DNA of 64,000 bases from Dipylidium caninum (taxonomy: Eukaryota; Platyhelminthes; Cestoda; Cyclophyllidea; Dipylidiidae): positions 1,984,001-2,048,000 of the forward strand of contig QEYB01001312.1 in NCBI GenBank assembly GCA_017562135.1. The letters run 5' to 3'. The notes beneath the pieces were generated by a model, which worked only from the letters and a program-made list of their open reading frames with translations, had not been told where the DNA came from and did no database searches. Positions 1 to 13,900 of the stretch are shown here, in pieces (within the stretch, counting starts at the first letter, position 1; each line of letters opens with the position of its first letter). A program made the position numbers and the translations under genes.

Positions 1-3000
1 TCCAACTTTTACATTCAGTCTGATCTTGATGGAACTCCTCTTGGAGTGTGGTTAGTTCAGCATGCTGCATTCCCTTTTTCAGACATTTCAGCAAACACTG
101 TGGAGAACGTTTTAGGCCCCGAATAACATAATTCTTCAATTATTTCTCTAATTTTCTTAGCTATATTAAACTTTTTTTCGTATATAAAAGAATATGCGTC
201 ATGGCTCAGAATTTTGACTAATTAAGTTATTGACGATTCTGTCACCTAATTCTCATAAATTTGGACCTAACAATTGTGTATAAAAATATTTGATTTTCCA
301 GGCATATTCAACCTAATGTCACAGAAGAATTTGCAACTCAGAGATCTACCGCTTTGAAAGTCAACGGGATTGATAGAACAACTCCTGTATTTTTGTACTT
401 TCATGGAATGGCTTTCAATAGAGCTTACCACCACCGCGTAGGCGTCTATAAACTTCTATCACGTCTGGGATATCACGTCATGACTGTCGATTACAGAGGT
501 TCGTTATTCTTCTGATTTTTTCGTTTTTTTTCTCATTTTCACTTGAACTTACATTTGGTTAACAGTCACTACATTGATGCACTAAATACAGTCGTGTTTT
601 ATAGGTTTATTTAAAAAAGCGCTGACTCGGAGATTATCTACTTTTTCAGCGGTGTCTTAGTTCTTGTGAATATTTGTTGGTCAATTAACTTTGTTTTCTT
701 CGTGGTTCCTTTTAAAAAATAACGTGTACATAGATGTTCTAAGTCATCAAAATGTTTTTTTCTTGCTTAATTTCTCAGAAAGTATATTCCTTATTGGGAT
801 ATTTCTTCTTTATCATGTTTCTATTAACTCACCCATGAGCGTTCGTTTTTTTGGTTTTTCCTTCCTTTCACATCGCTTTTGACTTATTTACATTTAGATT
901 GTATATATCATAATGCATCCAAACAATTTGTATCACTGAACATTTTGGGTTCCTGCATTGGGTCTAGCATGTTTTCCCCTTTTAGGTTTCGGAAATTCCG
1001 GTGGTGCACCAAACGGGGAAGCAGATATTGTTGCTGATGCTATCTCCCTTTTGCGCTACGCCCGCAGTGTGGCACCTCATTCTCCGATCTTCATATGGGG
1101 CAGCTCCCTTGGTACCGGGTAATTCTTTCATTTCTCCTCAAACCATTTAGATTAACAGCTTGCTCCAGGAAGTTAATTCCTTTAAATTTCCTCAACACTT
1201 GTTCTTAATCTTTCCGCATAGGTGAAAAGACGTGTGTTATAACATCTGAAACAACTAGTTACTAAGTTACTGAAATTATTTACTGTCACGTTTTCTCTGA
1301 CGCTAGGGTCACGTTGAGCTCTAATTTGTTAAGAATTGTGATCGAACTAGAATAAAGTATTGAAGCTCATAAATTACAAAGTCGAGCATTTTGAGTATTT
1401 TCTTACCACAAAAGGAAATAGATAACACCACTACATTGGAATGGTAACATAGGAAGTATCGGGAAAAAAGTAAAAGCATGAGTAGCAATGTCGCTGAACT
1501 GTCGGCTGTGACAAAACTAATGAATTTTGTCAAAATCCATAAAGGGGAAAGGAGGTGATTTCGCCACTGTGGATTGATGCATAAAAACATTGAAATAGTA
1601 ATGCCATTTTCCTCCAAATTAATAGCTAGTTTTGGCGAATTGTTTTATCAATTATGAGGTAATCAGTCTAAATGTTTGAGTACATAAAAGCTTGCGTGAG
1701 AATTTTACAAGTTTATGTGAAGTATGCAAAGGGGGTTGTTGGAGTTGTGATTGTTTTTAAAGAAAGTTGGAAGTATTGTGCCGTTCTTAAGGCCACGCTC
1801 TCATGAATTCCTAGGGCAAAGTAGGTTACCTTAAAATTTTATGTTCTACCTCTTATTTGGTATCTAGATATTTTTTCACTGCAACATGCGGTCGTAAATA
1901 AAAATGGAGGACCAATATTCTACCACTTTTTAATGTAACGGGTATGTAAATGTTAGCATTTTTTCTTAACATGGGATATCTTATTCACTCTTTAAGGAGA
2001 TTACTTGAAGTACTGCAAGTTTTACGTGAATAGATTACCGCCTACTACTTCTTGAAGTGTTTTACCGAACATGTTCCCATTGGCTGAAACCAGATAGACA
2101 CTAAACAATTTGGTCATACTGTAGATATGATGTAAAAATATTGCCCTCTAAGCTAATTTTACTTAGACAATAGTTTTTCTTTGTGACTTCAAGAGGCAGC
2201 AGAAACAGAAACATAACGTTACCGTTAGGACATCGTTTTACAACTCACATTTTTTGCTTGAAAAAAGTGCTTGGTCGTTTATGATTTATAACGTTATACA
2301 CAGTGCGTCCGTTTTGTGGACACCACTCATTGACACTCTGCATTTTTATTCGGCGAAATAAGTTTACCTTTCTCCTCAGGCAACGTTTTTTGAAAGTCTC
2401 TCAATGAGGTATTTCTCTTTGAGTTAAGTCTGAATCTTTCAGCCCGTTTATATCACTTATAACCAATGATAGATTTATAGATTCATCGGAATAGAAATTT
2501 CGGTGCCAGAGAACGAAAGAACTATGTAAAAATTATATGGTGTTATTTCACCTAAGTGCTCTATTTCGGAGACCCTTATTTTATCCTCTACAATATACCT
2601 TTGATGAAAAAGATATTTCTCAAGGTATTATTAAGATGTAAATTTTTATTTATGAAGGGGGATTGTGATATTTTGTTGCGAAAATCTACTAAAAGCACGC
2701 CTTACGTGGTTTGATACTTCGTTGTAGCTTCCCTATTTGGAATGATTTTCCGAATTTTATATACACTATATGGAGAACAGGTTGCCAAGGCCAGAAAATA
2801 TAAACTTATTGTCTCTGACCGAAGGGTAAAAACGACTGACCAATTTCAAAAGTAGGCTATCTGTTATCCTGACCAGTGTTGAGGGCGAGGATATGTGGAT
2901 TTGAACAATAGATGCTCTAAACTCCAAGACTTATGACTATCAGCGCAGAATGGCTGAGTAATGGAACTATCCTGAGAACTGCTACTTCATTTCGTGCTTA

Positions 3001-6000
3001 GCGACAGAGGGAGCAATGAACGAATTCACATCAGGAGGCTGGAATGCTGATTTTACGAAAGGGGAGAGTGCTATAAATAACAGCCTATTGCAAGATGCTA
3101 GGCAAGTGAGTAACTCCGCTTGGGACCTGAAACGTCGAACAATTCTCCTTTAGTGTATTTTAAACTTTCCCTTAAACATACTGATTTGTGAGTGAACGCA
3201 AAGCCTTTCAAATAGTTTAAAATTTCTGGCAAAAGTTACACTATTGACGCCAATCTGGGTTATTAAAATCCCTAAATGGTTCGCCATCTCGACATTTTGT
3301 TGACATAGGTAGTGCGTTGTTATTTGTAATGAAGTCGAAATTCTGCGTCTCTTGACATTTAACCTCATGGGAGAAGCTGATAAAACTGTAACAACATGAG
3401 AAGTTAATGGTTACATTTTTCATGAGGTTGGAATTCCCATTGCTTTTGCCTTTGAAAAGAAAAAAGTTCTTTTTATTATGAATAAAAATTCGCCTTTAGT
3501 GATCAGATTTAAATCTCATCAAGAATATCGAAATCGAAGTGCCTGTTCTCAGCTATTGTAGCTAGCAAGTAATTACTCTGAAGTTGATTGACTATGCACA
3601 CAAGGTTTATAGCAATAATACCAAGATATATGTGTCGCGAGCGTGTCATTGTTGAAAAAGGGGTTTGGTTTACTTTTTGGTAAATCGTGGAACCACCAAA
3701 GGTCCTTTTCTCCCATTCTTTCATTTTGTTTTCAAAATCATATGAGAATCTGCTAACCCAAGTGATTCGTTTAGTTAAAGTATGGAAACACCTTTCCCAG
3801 GGAATCGCTGAACCAAGTATCAACAAAACGGCAGTGTACTCATTTTCAGCCTCAATTTTAATCATTGAGATTATTTTGTTGTGTGTTGAGATATCTCCCA
3901 CAATCATATGGGTCATGAGTGCTCTAATGTACTTACACAGAGTGTTGAAACAATGAGGCAGGTGTTTTCACGAATTGTATTGTGTTTTACAATCCTTATG
4001 GTTGTGTACTTGCTGCTATATCTGTTTTTTTTTGGGAAACTAGACTAACGCGACGGCGAACTCTTCGCCGTCACTCAGAGTCGATCGCTCCTTATTTTTG
4101 ATTGGCTCCTGCGGTGCGGAGATGGTGTATCTCCTCCCTCCTAACTTGTTGAGCGCTGAAATAAACAAAAAGGAAAGATTCGGTTAAAATACGGAATGTG
4201 ATGGGGACATAATTTTTTTAGTCTAAGAATGATCCGCAAGTTTCTAGCAAAACGCCTAACCAGATCTCACATTTTTTCCTTAAAGACATTTATTTACATC
4301 CCAGAATTTCTCTCATCACGAAGGTTTGATGAAAAGTAATAGTTCTAAGTATTGGCGTAAACCTAGTCGGTCATCGCGTCTTTTACAACGATAAGGAAAC
4401 TCCTTTATTTAATGATATCCCTCTTTAGGAGAGGATACTTTGTAGTCAGTGAAATAAATGTTTAACCATTTTTTAATGAAGGATTACGGGGTCAATGATG
4501 AGAGTGATTAACGAGACAGGAACAGTTCGACCACCGGAAGGAATTGTATTGGATGCACCCTTCACAAATGTGCTTGCGGCCGCATATCACTCACCACAAG
4601 GAAAAGTATGATTCTATCTTCTTCTTTTTCCAAAAAAAACCTTTTAGTCTTTTTGGTCCATCGGAGCCTAAACCATCCTAAAGGTTGGATTAATTTGAAT
4701 TGACAGTCTTGTAACACGATTCCTCAGTCCCAACAATTTAATACGTTTTTTAGATTACAATTTTTCTGTAATTAAGCCATTTTACGCAGTGTTCCGTACC
4801 AAATTATTTACCCTGGAACCTCTAAATTTCCGAGATGATTTTCCGAAAGGGAGCGTTAACTGATATTGGTAATAAACTCCAAACTTTTTGTCTCGATTGT
4901 CTTTCCATGCTAATTCACAAGTATCTATGGGGAAAAAAATTTGAGTCACAAATAAGATTACCCTAGAACCAGGCAGTAAAGTCGGTTTTGACACTATACG
5001 CTTTGAGGTGATAGTGAATTTACAGGTCGAATTTTGGAATTCGACAAATCATGACCAATGGGGGTGGCCACTGACATAACGAGGTATTTCAAATAATTTA
5101 GTCAAAACCAAGTAGAGGCATCCACTTCGGTAGGATGCTCTGTGAAGCGCGAAATTGATTAGCCTCCAATTGCAATCTCACATTATCTTTTAGGAGCGGA
5201 CTACCGACGCGGTTTGACAAGTAATTGTACATTTGATAAGTGGAGGTGGCAAAATCTTCAACCGAGTCGAACCATTCATTAAGTTGAATACTTGGGGGTA
5301 CTACCATGAAGTTAAAATTGGGGAAAAATTAATATAGGTAATTTTTGGGATTTCGGTGGATATGGTGGAATGTCAAAACAATTGAGTGCTTAAATATTTG
5401 AAATGAGGTCGATCTATGCTGCGATTAATCGAAAGGATGTACGAACTTGGATCCCACACAATTTGCCTAACAAGAATACATCACCGACGTAGACCTACGT
5501 AGTTATCAACTTTGCTTCCATCACATAGACCAGGGTGAGCAAACATTACCGCCCACAAAGTTTGCATTCCAGGAAATTTTTTGCTACATCTGATTGACTG
5601 TCCATCTGATTGCAACGTTCTCTGTGAAGAAGTAGGCGTTCATCGTAAATCACCGTTTCCGTTAAGTCCGACCAGGAACTATGCATAACTAGAGTAAGAG
5701 GTTATCACCTTTTCATCCTCATTGAAAGCATATTTGCTTGGCAATTATCGCAACTAGTTTACGAGTGTATTCATCTTCATTAAGTCAAACTGAAGGTTCC
5801 GCATTGAGTACAGTCGGGAGCAGTATGCGAAGTTAAATTTTTTCAAACAATTAACTGCCAAATTCATTCTTTTACTCCTTACTATGTGAACACGGAATTG
5901 CCGGGTTAATTGGGCATGGTCAATGTCGCTTAGGCATCTGTGCGTTTTTCCCTTCTATTAGCTACTACTCAATGCACTTGCTTTGGGCTGAGGTAAAGTT

Positions 6001-7130
6001 GAGCGCCTAGCAATAGTATTTCTTCTCCCGGTTTGCTTGACCGAGATTGTAATGTTTTCAAGATATTTCAACCGTATGGATTTCGTTCCAATCTATCCAG
6101 CTTACCCCATAGAAAGCATTCTCTTCTTTTATCTAAAATTAACGGTCATGATTGACCGTGTGGTTTGCGCAATTACGGACAAAAAATAAACAAAATACGA
6201 TAGTTGGTGGAAGCTCGTGTTCCCTATACTTAATATATGAAAGTTATGCGATTATTCCATGGCGTTCACATCTCCCGCGACATAAAATTTGTGTTAGGTA
6301 AATTATGGCATGAAATTCCTCGCCCATTTAAATAAATATTGAAGAAGAACCGATTTCACCAATTTTAGGCTATGAGAATTGTTGTGGCCCTGCGACTTTT
6401 TCTCAAGCATATTTTCGAATCCTTGGACATTTCTTACGATTCCGAGGCAAAGTAAGTTGTTAACCATGTTAGCATATAAGTGAAAGCGTTATTTCCTTTC
6501 GGGTCTTCATTTTGAGAAACTTTTAACCTGGGAGGGGGAGGTTTTGCGTCTCATTGTTCTGTCTTTCGACGTAGAAGAGGGGTAAAAGAGTTATTAATAA
6601 CAGTATACACTGACGAGCTCGGATTTTATCTTGTGGTCACTAAATTACAATGAGGCGTGAATCTTTCCTACGCTTTGTGTCGCAGAAAAATAAGGGCAGT
6701 TGCACGACGCGTCCCATAGCAACTCTTTTTGGGGTTGTAATATGAAAATATCGCACATTAATTACTTCTGACATACAGAATTCTTCTGGGAATTTGGGAA
6801 CTACGAGGCTCCTTGCAAGCTTATTTCATTTTTTGAACGTCACAAACAGATGAGATCTAATTATTTTACACCAGCTTACTATGTTGTTAAAATTTTTCAT
6901 TTTAAACTGGATTTATTTGGTCCTTTGGTTTGTAAACTCATCACATCATGGTGAACAGGTATGCAAATTATTAGTCTTAATATCACTTATTGCGATATCA
7001 CTGAGTTTTACGGAATTTTTGTTCTCCTTTGAGCTTCCAGTTGGTGAACTGTCCAATTCTCATTCTACATTCCGCCGATGATGGAGTCGTACCTATTCAA
7101 CTTGGCCAATCGGTGCGCTTATCCCTATGC
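1..7130 (+). CDS. ABHD12: ABHD12-like monoacylglycerol/lysophosphatidylserine lipase, 3' portion
   Basis: Alpha/beta-hydrolase of the ABHD12 family, membrane lipases acting on lysophosphatidylserine and monoacylglycerols. Exons seen: up to 50, 302-498, 986-1118, 4482-4605, 6369-6451 and 7034 to about 7130; all junctions keep phase. Visible landmarks: FYIQSDLDGTPLGVW entry strand, YFHGM (oxyanion region), GYHVMTVDYRG, the nucleophile elbow GSSLGTG (Ser in GxSxG), LDAPFTN, and CPILILHSADDGVVP carrying the catalytic Asp. The N-terminal membrane anchor lies before the window. The exon with the catalytic His and the C-terminus was not found; it must lie after 7130. The donor of the last exon is either at 7113 or 7131. 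Introns of 3.4 and 1.8 kb contrast with the 251-nt first one. The identification rests on collinear family motifs, so it is fairly secure; the choice between ABHD12 and a close paralogue is not. Confidence 0.85.
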
Positions 7131-10100
7131 GTAACCTGATAGCCTCCTATCTTGACGACAGTTTTTAATTTGCAACGTTTTATAATCCTAATATGGCGTA
7201 TATTAACTCGTAAGGCCCGTAAATTTCTCGGTTCTCCTCAAGTATGTCCCGGAAAGAATCATTACGACGGTAACCCTCTAATTAATTACGTTTCTCTATT
7301 TCACACCCTATTTCCGTCCTCGAAAAGCAATTTATTAAAGTATTTACGGTGAAAATGAATAGGTCACAAACTTATTTCAGGCAATAAGATAAATACATCA
7401 GTAGAAATATTAAAGTTTTAGATTTAAAGATAAAGTAATGGTCATAGAGCTTCAAATATTTTTACTCCTGCCTAACAAACCGTACGAGCCTCTCGGGATT
7501 TGCCAACCCTAGAGTATTGTAGACAGCGGGCTAATATCGGTCAAAGTTAGCAAACTGCAAAAACACGCCATTACATTAATTTGATTGAATTTGTTTCACG
7601 TTAGTGCTGGGTCGCAATTTCAGGCATACCTTTCTATTATGGGTAGTCGTGCTTTGGTTTGGAAGAGGCCATTTACGGAAATCACTATGATGCAAACACG
7701 TGGAAAAATAAGTTTTGCATTGGGTATCCTTTGAGATTTCGGTGTGCGTATAAGCGTAAACGAAGAGGCCCTATTAAAGTTAAGATTTTAAGGTTGTCAA
7801 AAGATGGGTATGTTTGGTAATTATGAGTCTGTTAAATAAGATCCGCTGATAGAGACATCCTTTAAGACACGATATGGGAAGTGCCAGAATTGCAAATTCC
7901 TGGCCTCCTGAACGAGGTTTCGTTGTGCTGAAGGAAGGACGTGTCTAATGGACCTGAAAAACAACTTTTGTTGATGATTTTTGGTTCATGGGCTGCGATC
8001 GGGGCACCCATGCTTTCCATGAGCCATCGGGGAGACGGGCGACCGGCGACGAATGTGTGCACAGCCCAAAATGGGTACGGTACTTATGACCTTTTTGGCA
8101 AGGGTGTGAATCATACACGCATAATGAAATTTTTAGCTCTATACGACACTGAAGAGGGCCAAGATTGACGTGACTTTCGAAAACTTGGGGTTCCAAGGCT
8201 TCGGTCACGACAGGAATCATGAGCACCCTAAAGCCCCCGCTCTTATACGGTGAGTTGAAGCGGCAGACCTAAGGAAGAAAGATAAGTTGGCACAATTATG
8301 ACATTTTGGACAAGGATGCATCTATCTTGCCACTATAGTACAAAAATTTTAAGTGAGCGTCAAGTGAGTGGCATGAGCAAATATGCATAAAGAATGATGG
8401 CCTCCTTTTTTTTAAATACTTAGAAGGAAATTACGTACGCGTAAATTTAATGCAGTGCAGTCTTGCACTCAATATCTTTTAACAGCGATTTATTGTGACT
8501 ACTGCGTTGTATCAGTTGGCGGCGGAACAGACTAGTTATGGAAGATAAACGAATGAACTCTGACTATCGTCAGCATATCTCGCAACCTTTTGGTAATCGA
8601 GAATTTAGCTTCTGACCATAACAAATTTCACCACAGAGATGTACGCTGTCGAAATAGCTTGAAATGAGCTGCCTATCATCTTTTGAAGGACGAAAAGATT
8701 GAAGGTAGACTTTTTATCAAACAGTGATCGCTCATATCCCTTGGGTGAAGTGAGGCCAGTGATTTTGATGTTAATGTGCCAATTGATAAGCCCTTTCGTT
8801 TGCCTTGTAGTGACTTCGTCAACCGGGCACTTTCAATGCTTCAGTAAAAGCATTCGCCAGTCTCTTTCAACACAAGCCAAAGTTGTTTATTCCTTTTCCT
8901 CCAGCACTGAACTGTGTTATTCAAAGGGGAGCAAGTATACGTAATCAACCATATGCCCGGTGAATTAAATATTTTTGAATGCCTTAGTGCGTTCCTCGTT
9001 GGCTGCAGTTTTCGTTAACAGATAAAATTACACAACAAGTAAAATACTACTCGTGGCTTTGTTAACTGGCAACAGTCTGAGGAATGGCAGTGTTTTACTG
9101 AGGATGAAAGAGATAACAGTTCCCTATTCAGGCATTTAGTGCGTTTCCGTCCAGATTACTTTGCATTGATTTTAGACAGTTGCATATCGTTCTAACGCAC
9201 CCTAAATTTAGTAATCGCTGTTGCAAAACATTTTTCCGCCTAGCTACTGTGAAAATAGCGGCCACTTCGCAACAAACAGGTATCCATAAGCGATTCTATA
9301 CGTCTAAATAAGCGACCGTGTAAACGAATGGAAACATTGACACGATTTATCCGATTGATAATTTGTATGCTTCAAAGGGTCAACTGATTAAAAGTAGATT
9401 AGTTAATCATTTCAACGAGGCAAAATTGGTTTCCACGGAGGCATTTGAGGGTCATGAGAAAGCCGGATTTCGGGATGCCAATTTTCGCAAAAACTTTCCT
9501 CCATTGACATAAGGTAAGGTGATGCTCTAACCTCCAGCGACCACTGCGTGTGAAAACATCCACCACGGGGGACGTGTCTAGTGCTGGAAAGCTGCAAGGG
9601 GTGCTACGTTAACAATATGTGCCACCGGCAAGTTGGCGCAATACTTTTCCACGATGAAATCAAGGTGGAGGTGCGTTTAGTACCCACTACTGCCCCATGT
9701 CATCTAGTTTACTGGCTGCACACTGGTTGCTTCGCGTCCGCCACACCTACGGCGTGGGTTTACCTCGGCCTTAACGATTTCACAATAGCCTAAATATATT
9801 GGAGGACGACGCCACAGTTGGCAGCAAAAAATAGTCATAATATTTGGCGGAATTGGCCCCAGAAGCTCTAAAGCTCTCCTTTATTAAGCACAAACAAGAC
9901 AGATGCGAAACACCCACCTTAAATTTTTTCATCTTGGGTATCAATTCATAAGCAAGTTGTTGGCTGCGGAGATGGGGACCATCACTTAAAGGGACTAAAA
10001 ATTAAAGCGTGAGGATTCAGTTAATAAAATTGACTTATGCTCTAGCAGTAAGGGTTTTTCACGGGCTTTGGACGTTCATTTGCTGTCCGTACTGCCCTCG

Positions 10101-10903
10101 CGGTAAAATACGCGAGTTGTTTATTTCCACGTTGCCTGATGAATTGGTCAGCTTAGGATTACAAAGTGCTCCAGACGGAAAAACAGTGATATTGAATGCG
10201 AATGTGTTAAAAATGACTTTTTTGTAAACCGCATTTTATGTACCTATTGGTGAATCGTCTGCTCCTCCGACCCTCACACTGGCGGAAAGTGAGATTGTCC
10301 ACAATTTTACTTATTTTGTTTTAGTAGTAATTGGAACAGAGCCTATGAGTCGACTAAAATTGCCCAACTGGCGAAGTCATCACGTAAGGGGTAAAGGTGA
10401 CACGGTGGGGATACGGAAGAGAGGGTCCACTCTACAGGAGTTCGTAAGGATGAACTATTTTACAGTCATAGAAGCGTCCCCAATTCCCGCGGTACTGCAT
10501 TTTGCAGGTGACGGCGTTATTGAAGTAGTTGCTTTCGGGAACTAAGTAGTCCGGATTGTAGGTTACCTAAAGTTGGAGGATATAAAGTGAGCGACTAAAA
10601 ATGATATACCAATGTCTGTGGACAAATAAGGCAGGAGATGCTGATTCCCGATTCATTGTGGCCTCAAAAATTACATTTTAGGATCTACCACAGAGGGGGA
10701 AGAAGGCTCCCTCCTAGTTCAGTTGATTGCGGATGAGTCGATAGTTTGGAAATTAGCTTCAATTTTGAATAAGCTTCACAGACCCACTTTTTCCTGGGCG
10801 ACGGCTCGTTTGTATCCTAGACTGTTCGCTGAATGAGAGTTGGGAGAGTCTACCGGTTGCACTGAACCCGCGACCTGTTCCACAAAGCAGACCATCCACT
10901 CAC
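7131..10903. other. unresolved stretch between converging ABHD12 and LOXL genes
   Basis: Only short, incoherent ORFs on both strands. The last exon(s) of the plus-strand ABHD12 gene and the last exon of the minus-strand LOXL gene should be here, but I could not find an exon with a recognisable catalytic-His motif of ABHD12 or the C-terminal Tyr-Asn-Cys-His motif of lysyl oxidase that also joins in phase. No repeat family or RNA gene was recognised. Confidence 0.5.
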
Positions 10904-13900
10904 CTGGTAGGTGTAGTCTCCAACAGGAATATCTGTAATATCCACCCATTGGCAATCGTAGTTGAAGAAGTACTCATCCTGGCACCCTGGACTGATCCCT
11001 AACGCATAATAAATGGCGTTAGTCTGTGCGCTGCATTCGCTATTATTCGCAGAATGTAAGAATTTTGATCACCGCCAAGCGTGACCGTTTTGGTCCAGTG
11101 ACATCTTTTATTTGGGCTTTTAAGCTAGCATGCCGATGTTGTTAAGCGGGACTAATTCCCGCGTTAAAGCTCGATAGAATTTCCTCCACGTCATCCCATG
11201 CCTCTGCTCATTGTTAAGTGCTAAAACAAAAGTTTATTTGATAACCGCGACCACTTTACTTCTGTTAATAAGCCAGGACTCATGCGACTACATCGTTGGA
11301 TTTTTTCACTCTAAGTGACGAGTGTGGAATGGACTAGCTGCACCCTATTTGTAAATCTGAGTCAAGGCTAACACGGACCTTGTTTTCCCTTGGTATCCAT
11401 TACGTTACTGCAGAAGAATTGCTTTGTCACGTTTTTGTCGCACCGATTGTCTTCCAGACAGAAACTAGCCTTGTGACCGTATGAGACGAGGCGTTCCATC
11501 ACGTCGATTACCTCATAACGGCCGAACACCTTCATGCTGTGGTAATGGCTAGGAAAGAGCAAAAAAACACAATCTTTCAAGGCATCTCGAAGCAAATTTT
11601 ACCACCATCTCCTCAATAACGTCGAAAAGACAATGAGAAGAAGCCTCGACTACACGACTTAATAACACTTGCAGTAGAAGACAATCGCGTATGATGTAAA
11701 TCATTCCACTCTTATTCTAACTTCTCTGTTACATGCTTAATCTCCCAACTGAATATAAGTATGAAAAAATATTCTTTGTTTAGTGATTTGTAGGGCAATT
11801 TCAAGTGATGACCTAAGTCAAAGTCGGCACTTCATTCCTCCAGGGCCGCTTAATAGCCTCATTAATATCTCCTACGCAACAAAACTAGTCTATAAAACCC
11901 TCCGCATTGCCTACATTTGTTCCAAGTCTGGTGCTCAAAACGTCAATCTCTCCTTTGCTGGCAAAATGCCTCAAATGGCTTCGGAAATATTTGGGTGCGG
12001 CGCACGTCTAAGAGGGGTTGTTTATCAGTAAGGTAAATGTAATGTGGGGAGGGGAGGACACTCCCGAGCTCGGTGTTTTCGCCTCCACTGGTAGCTCAGT
12101 CTACACACGTAAAATTGAAAGTGTAGTCGTCTGAGTTCACCACATATTCCTTAAGCCCTTTGATAGACTTTTATCTACCAAATGGAAACGTGGACTAAGC
12201 GGAAAGTTCCTGAATTCTTCCAAGGTTACAGGATGCGAAGGCGGATCTGCGGACTGTACTTCTCCACATTATTAAACTTCCTTCTAAGATCATAAAAGTT
12301 CCTTCTATTCTTTCAAAACTCTTAAAGTTACGCGATTTCTAGGTCGGTATTTCGTTGAATACTCGCAGTATTCTTGCACATTCACAGGAAGTAGAAGCGA
12401 ACATGAGTTGTTGCAATAAGTGGAGACTGTTCCGAAGACAACAAGGTCACAATTCATGAGAGGAATAAAAAAGGACCTTTTCGAAACTGTTCATGACAAA
12501 GGGAGGCCGGCGGGTTCACAACGAGCTCCAGCCGCTAAAAGTGAAGAGAAAACGACTCACGCATGACACGGATGCCACTCCCAGTGCTCGGGTATGAGGG
12601 CGGGCAGAAAAGGCGCCGTTCCGACGTTCTTCGTGATGGAAGAAAAACGGATCAGAGTTCGTGTATCCCAGTAATACTGACCTTAATGAAAAGGACTGTT
12701 TCTTAGTAGATCAAACACCCACTGCTCGGCAAAAGCCTTCTCAAACAAATTCTAATGCTCTATACCAGACCCGACATTAGGATTGACGGGGAGGAATCTG
12801 ACTCTGAAAATGAACCTAAAATTCAAGTAAAATCGTGCAACGGGACTCTTCCTTAGGGGAGTACAATGCCTAAGAATGTGCAAATATTACTATTAAACGC
12901 AACTACAGTTTAGATTTATTTGAATGATTACATGTTGCTTAAGTGGAGTGCCTCTTGAGATAACCTCAAGAGACCACGAAGCCGCCCATTTCCGGTTAAA
13001 GTATATAAGACACCGTTATCTACCAAAACTTCTCTCAATCCGAAAGATGAGCAAGTTTCTATTCGTGTTACCCAAGAATAACCCACTTGGATTGTTGGCG
13101 ATGTAGGTGTAGACGCTGTCAGGGAAGCAGTGCTCTTCCAGCGCGCATTGCAAGTGCCACAGTCGTAGTCTTTGAATGTGTACGGAGGTTTCGAGTTGTT
13201 CAATATCCGACACCAGGTCGGGCAACTCTGAAACAATGAAAGAATATGAGGAAATTTTATAAGTTCTCAATTCACCGAGGAGGTTGCCTTCCCCATAATT
13301 CCTTGCAAAATTCGTATTCCAGTCACAGACACAACAGTTTAATTGTTTGCTTAATTGAACGCAAAGTGCCTGTGAATTTGATAGACCGCGAGAAACAGGG
13401 GACCGCAACTTTAGACCAGTTACTTCGCCAACAGGCACAGTTAACTACTTTGGAATAAATAGGCGATACAACTTAGGGGAAATGTGCATCCGCAAAGCTG
13501 TTGTCGCCTCCACCGTGGTACGCAACCGCAGCCTGCTGATACCGCGATGACTGACGATTTGGGTGGCGAGAAGGTTAAGTTTCATGAGTCACTCAGGTTC
13601 CTTACTTTCCTGACAGGCGATGGCAACAGCTTTCGATGATTTGCATTTGACACCGTTGGGGTCCACGTAGTGGCTGCACTGGTCGAGACTGGACTCGTTG
13701 CCAAAACAGTGTCCAATAATGGCCACATTCTTCATTGTAGGAAATATTTTGCTCTCGAGAGGAATCTAGACGAATGCAATGATGAGTTGGACAATGATAC
13801 GTAGAATAGCATGATACGTAGAATAGCATGTAGAATAGCATGCAACCACGGTGAAGGACTTGCTGCAACGAATTTAGGAAACTGCCCCGATACATGTACA

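Noticed and set aside
7941..8168. Plus-strand ORF as the missing ABHD12 catalytic-His exon
   Set aside because: It contains a Gly-Tyr-Gly stretch but no His in the expected position and no suitable splice sites.
7945..8226. Minus-strand frame with CRIELKISLCVYDSHPC resembling the C-terminal strand of lysyl oxidase
   Set aside because: Cys/Tyr/His spacing is suggestive and it lies where the last LOXL exon should be, but the acceptor at about 8227 leaves a one-base phase mismatch with the exon ending at 10904, and the flanking residues do not match.
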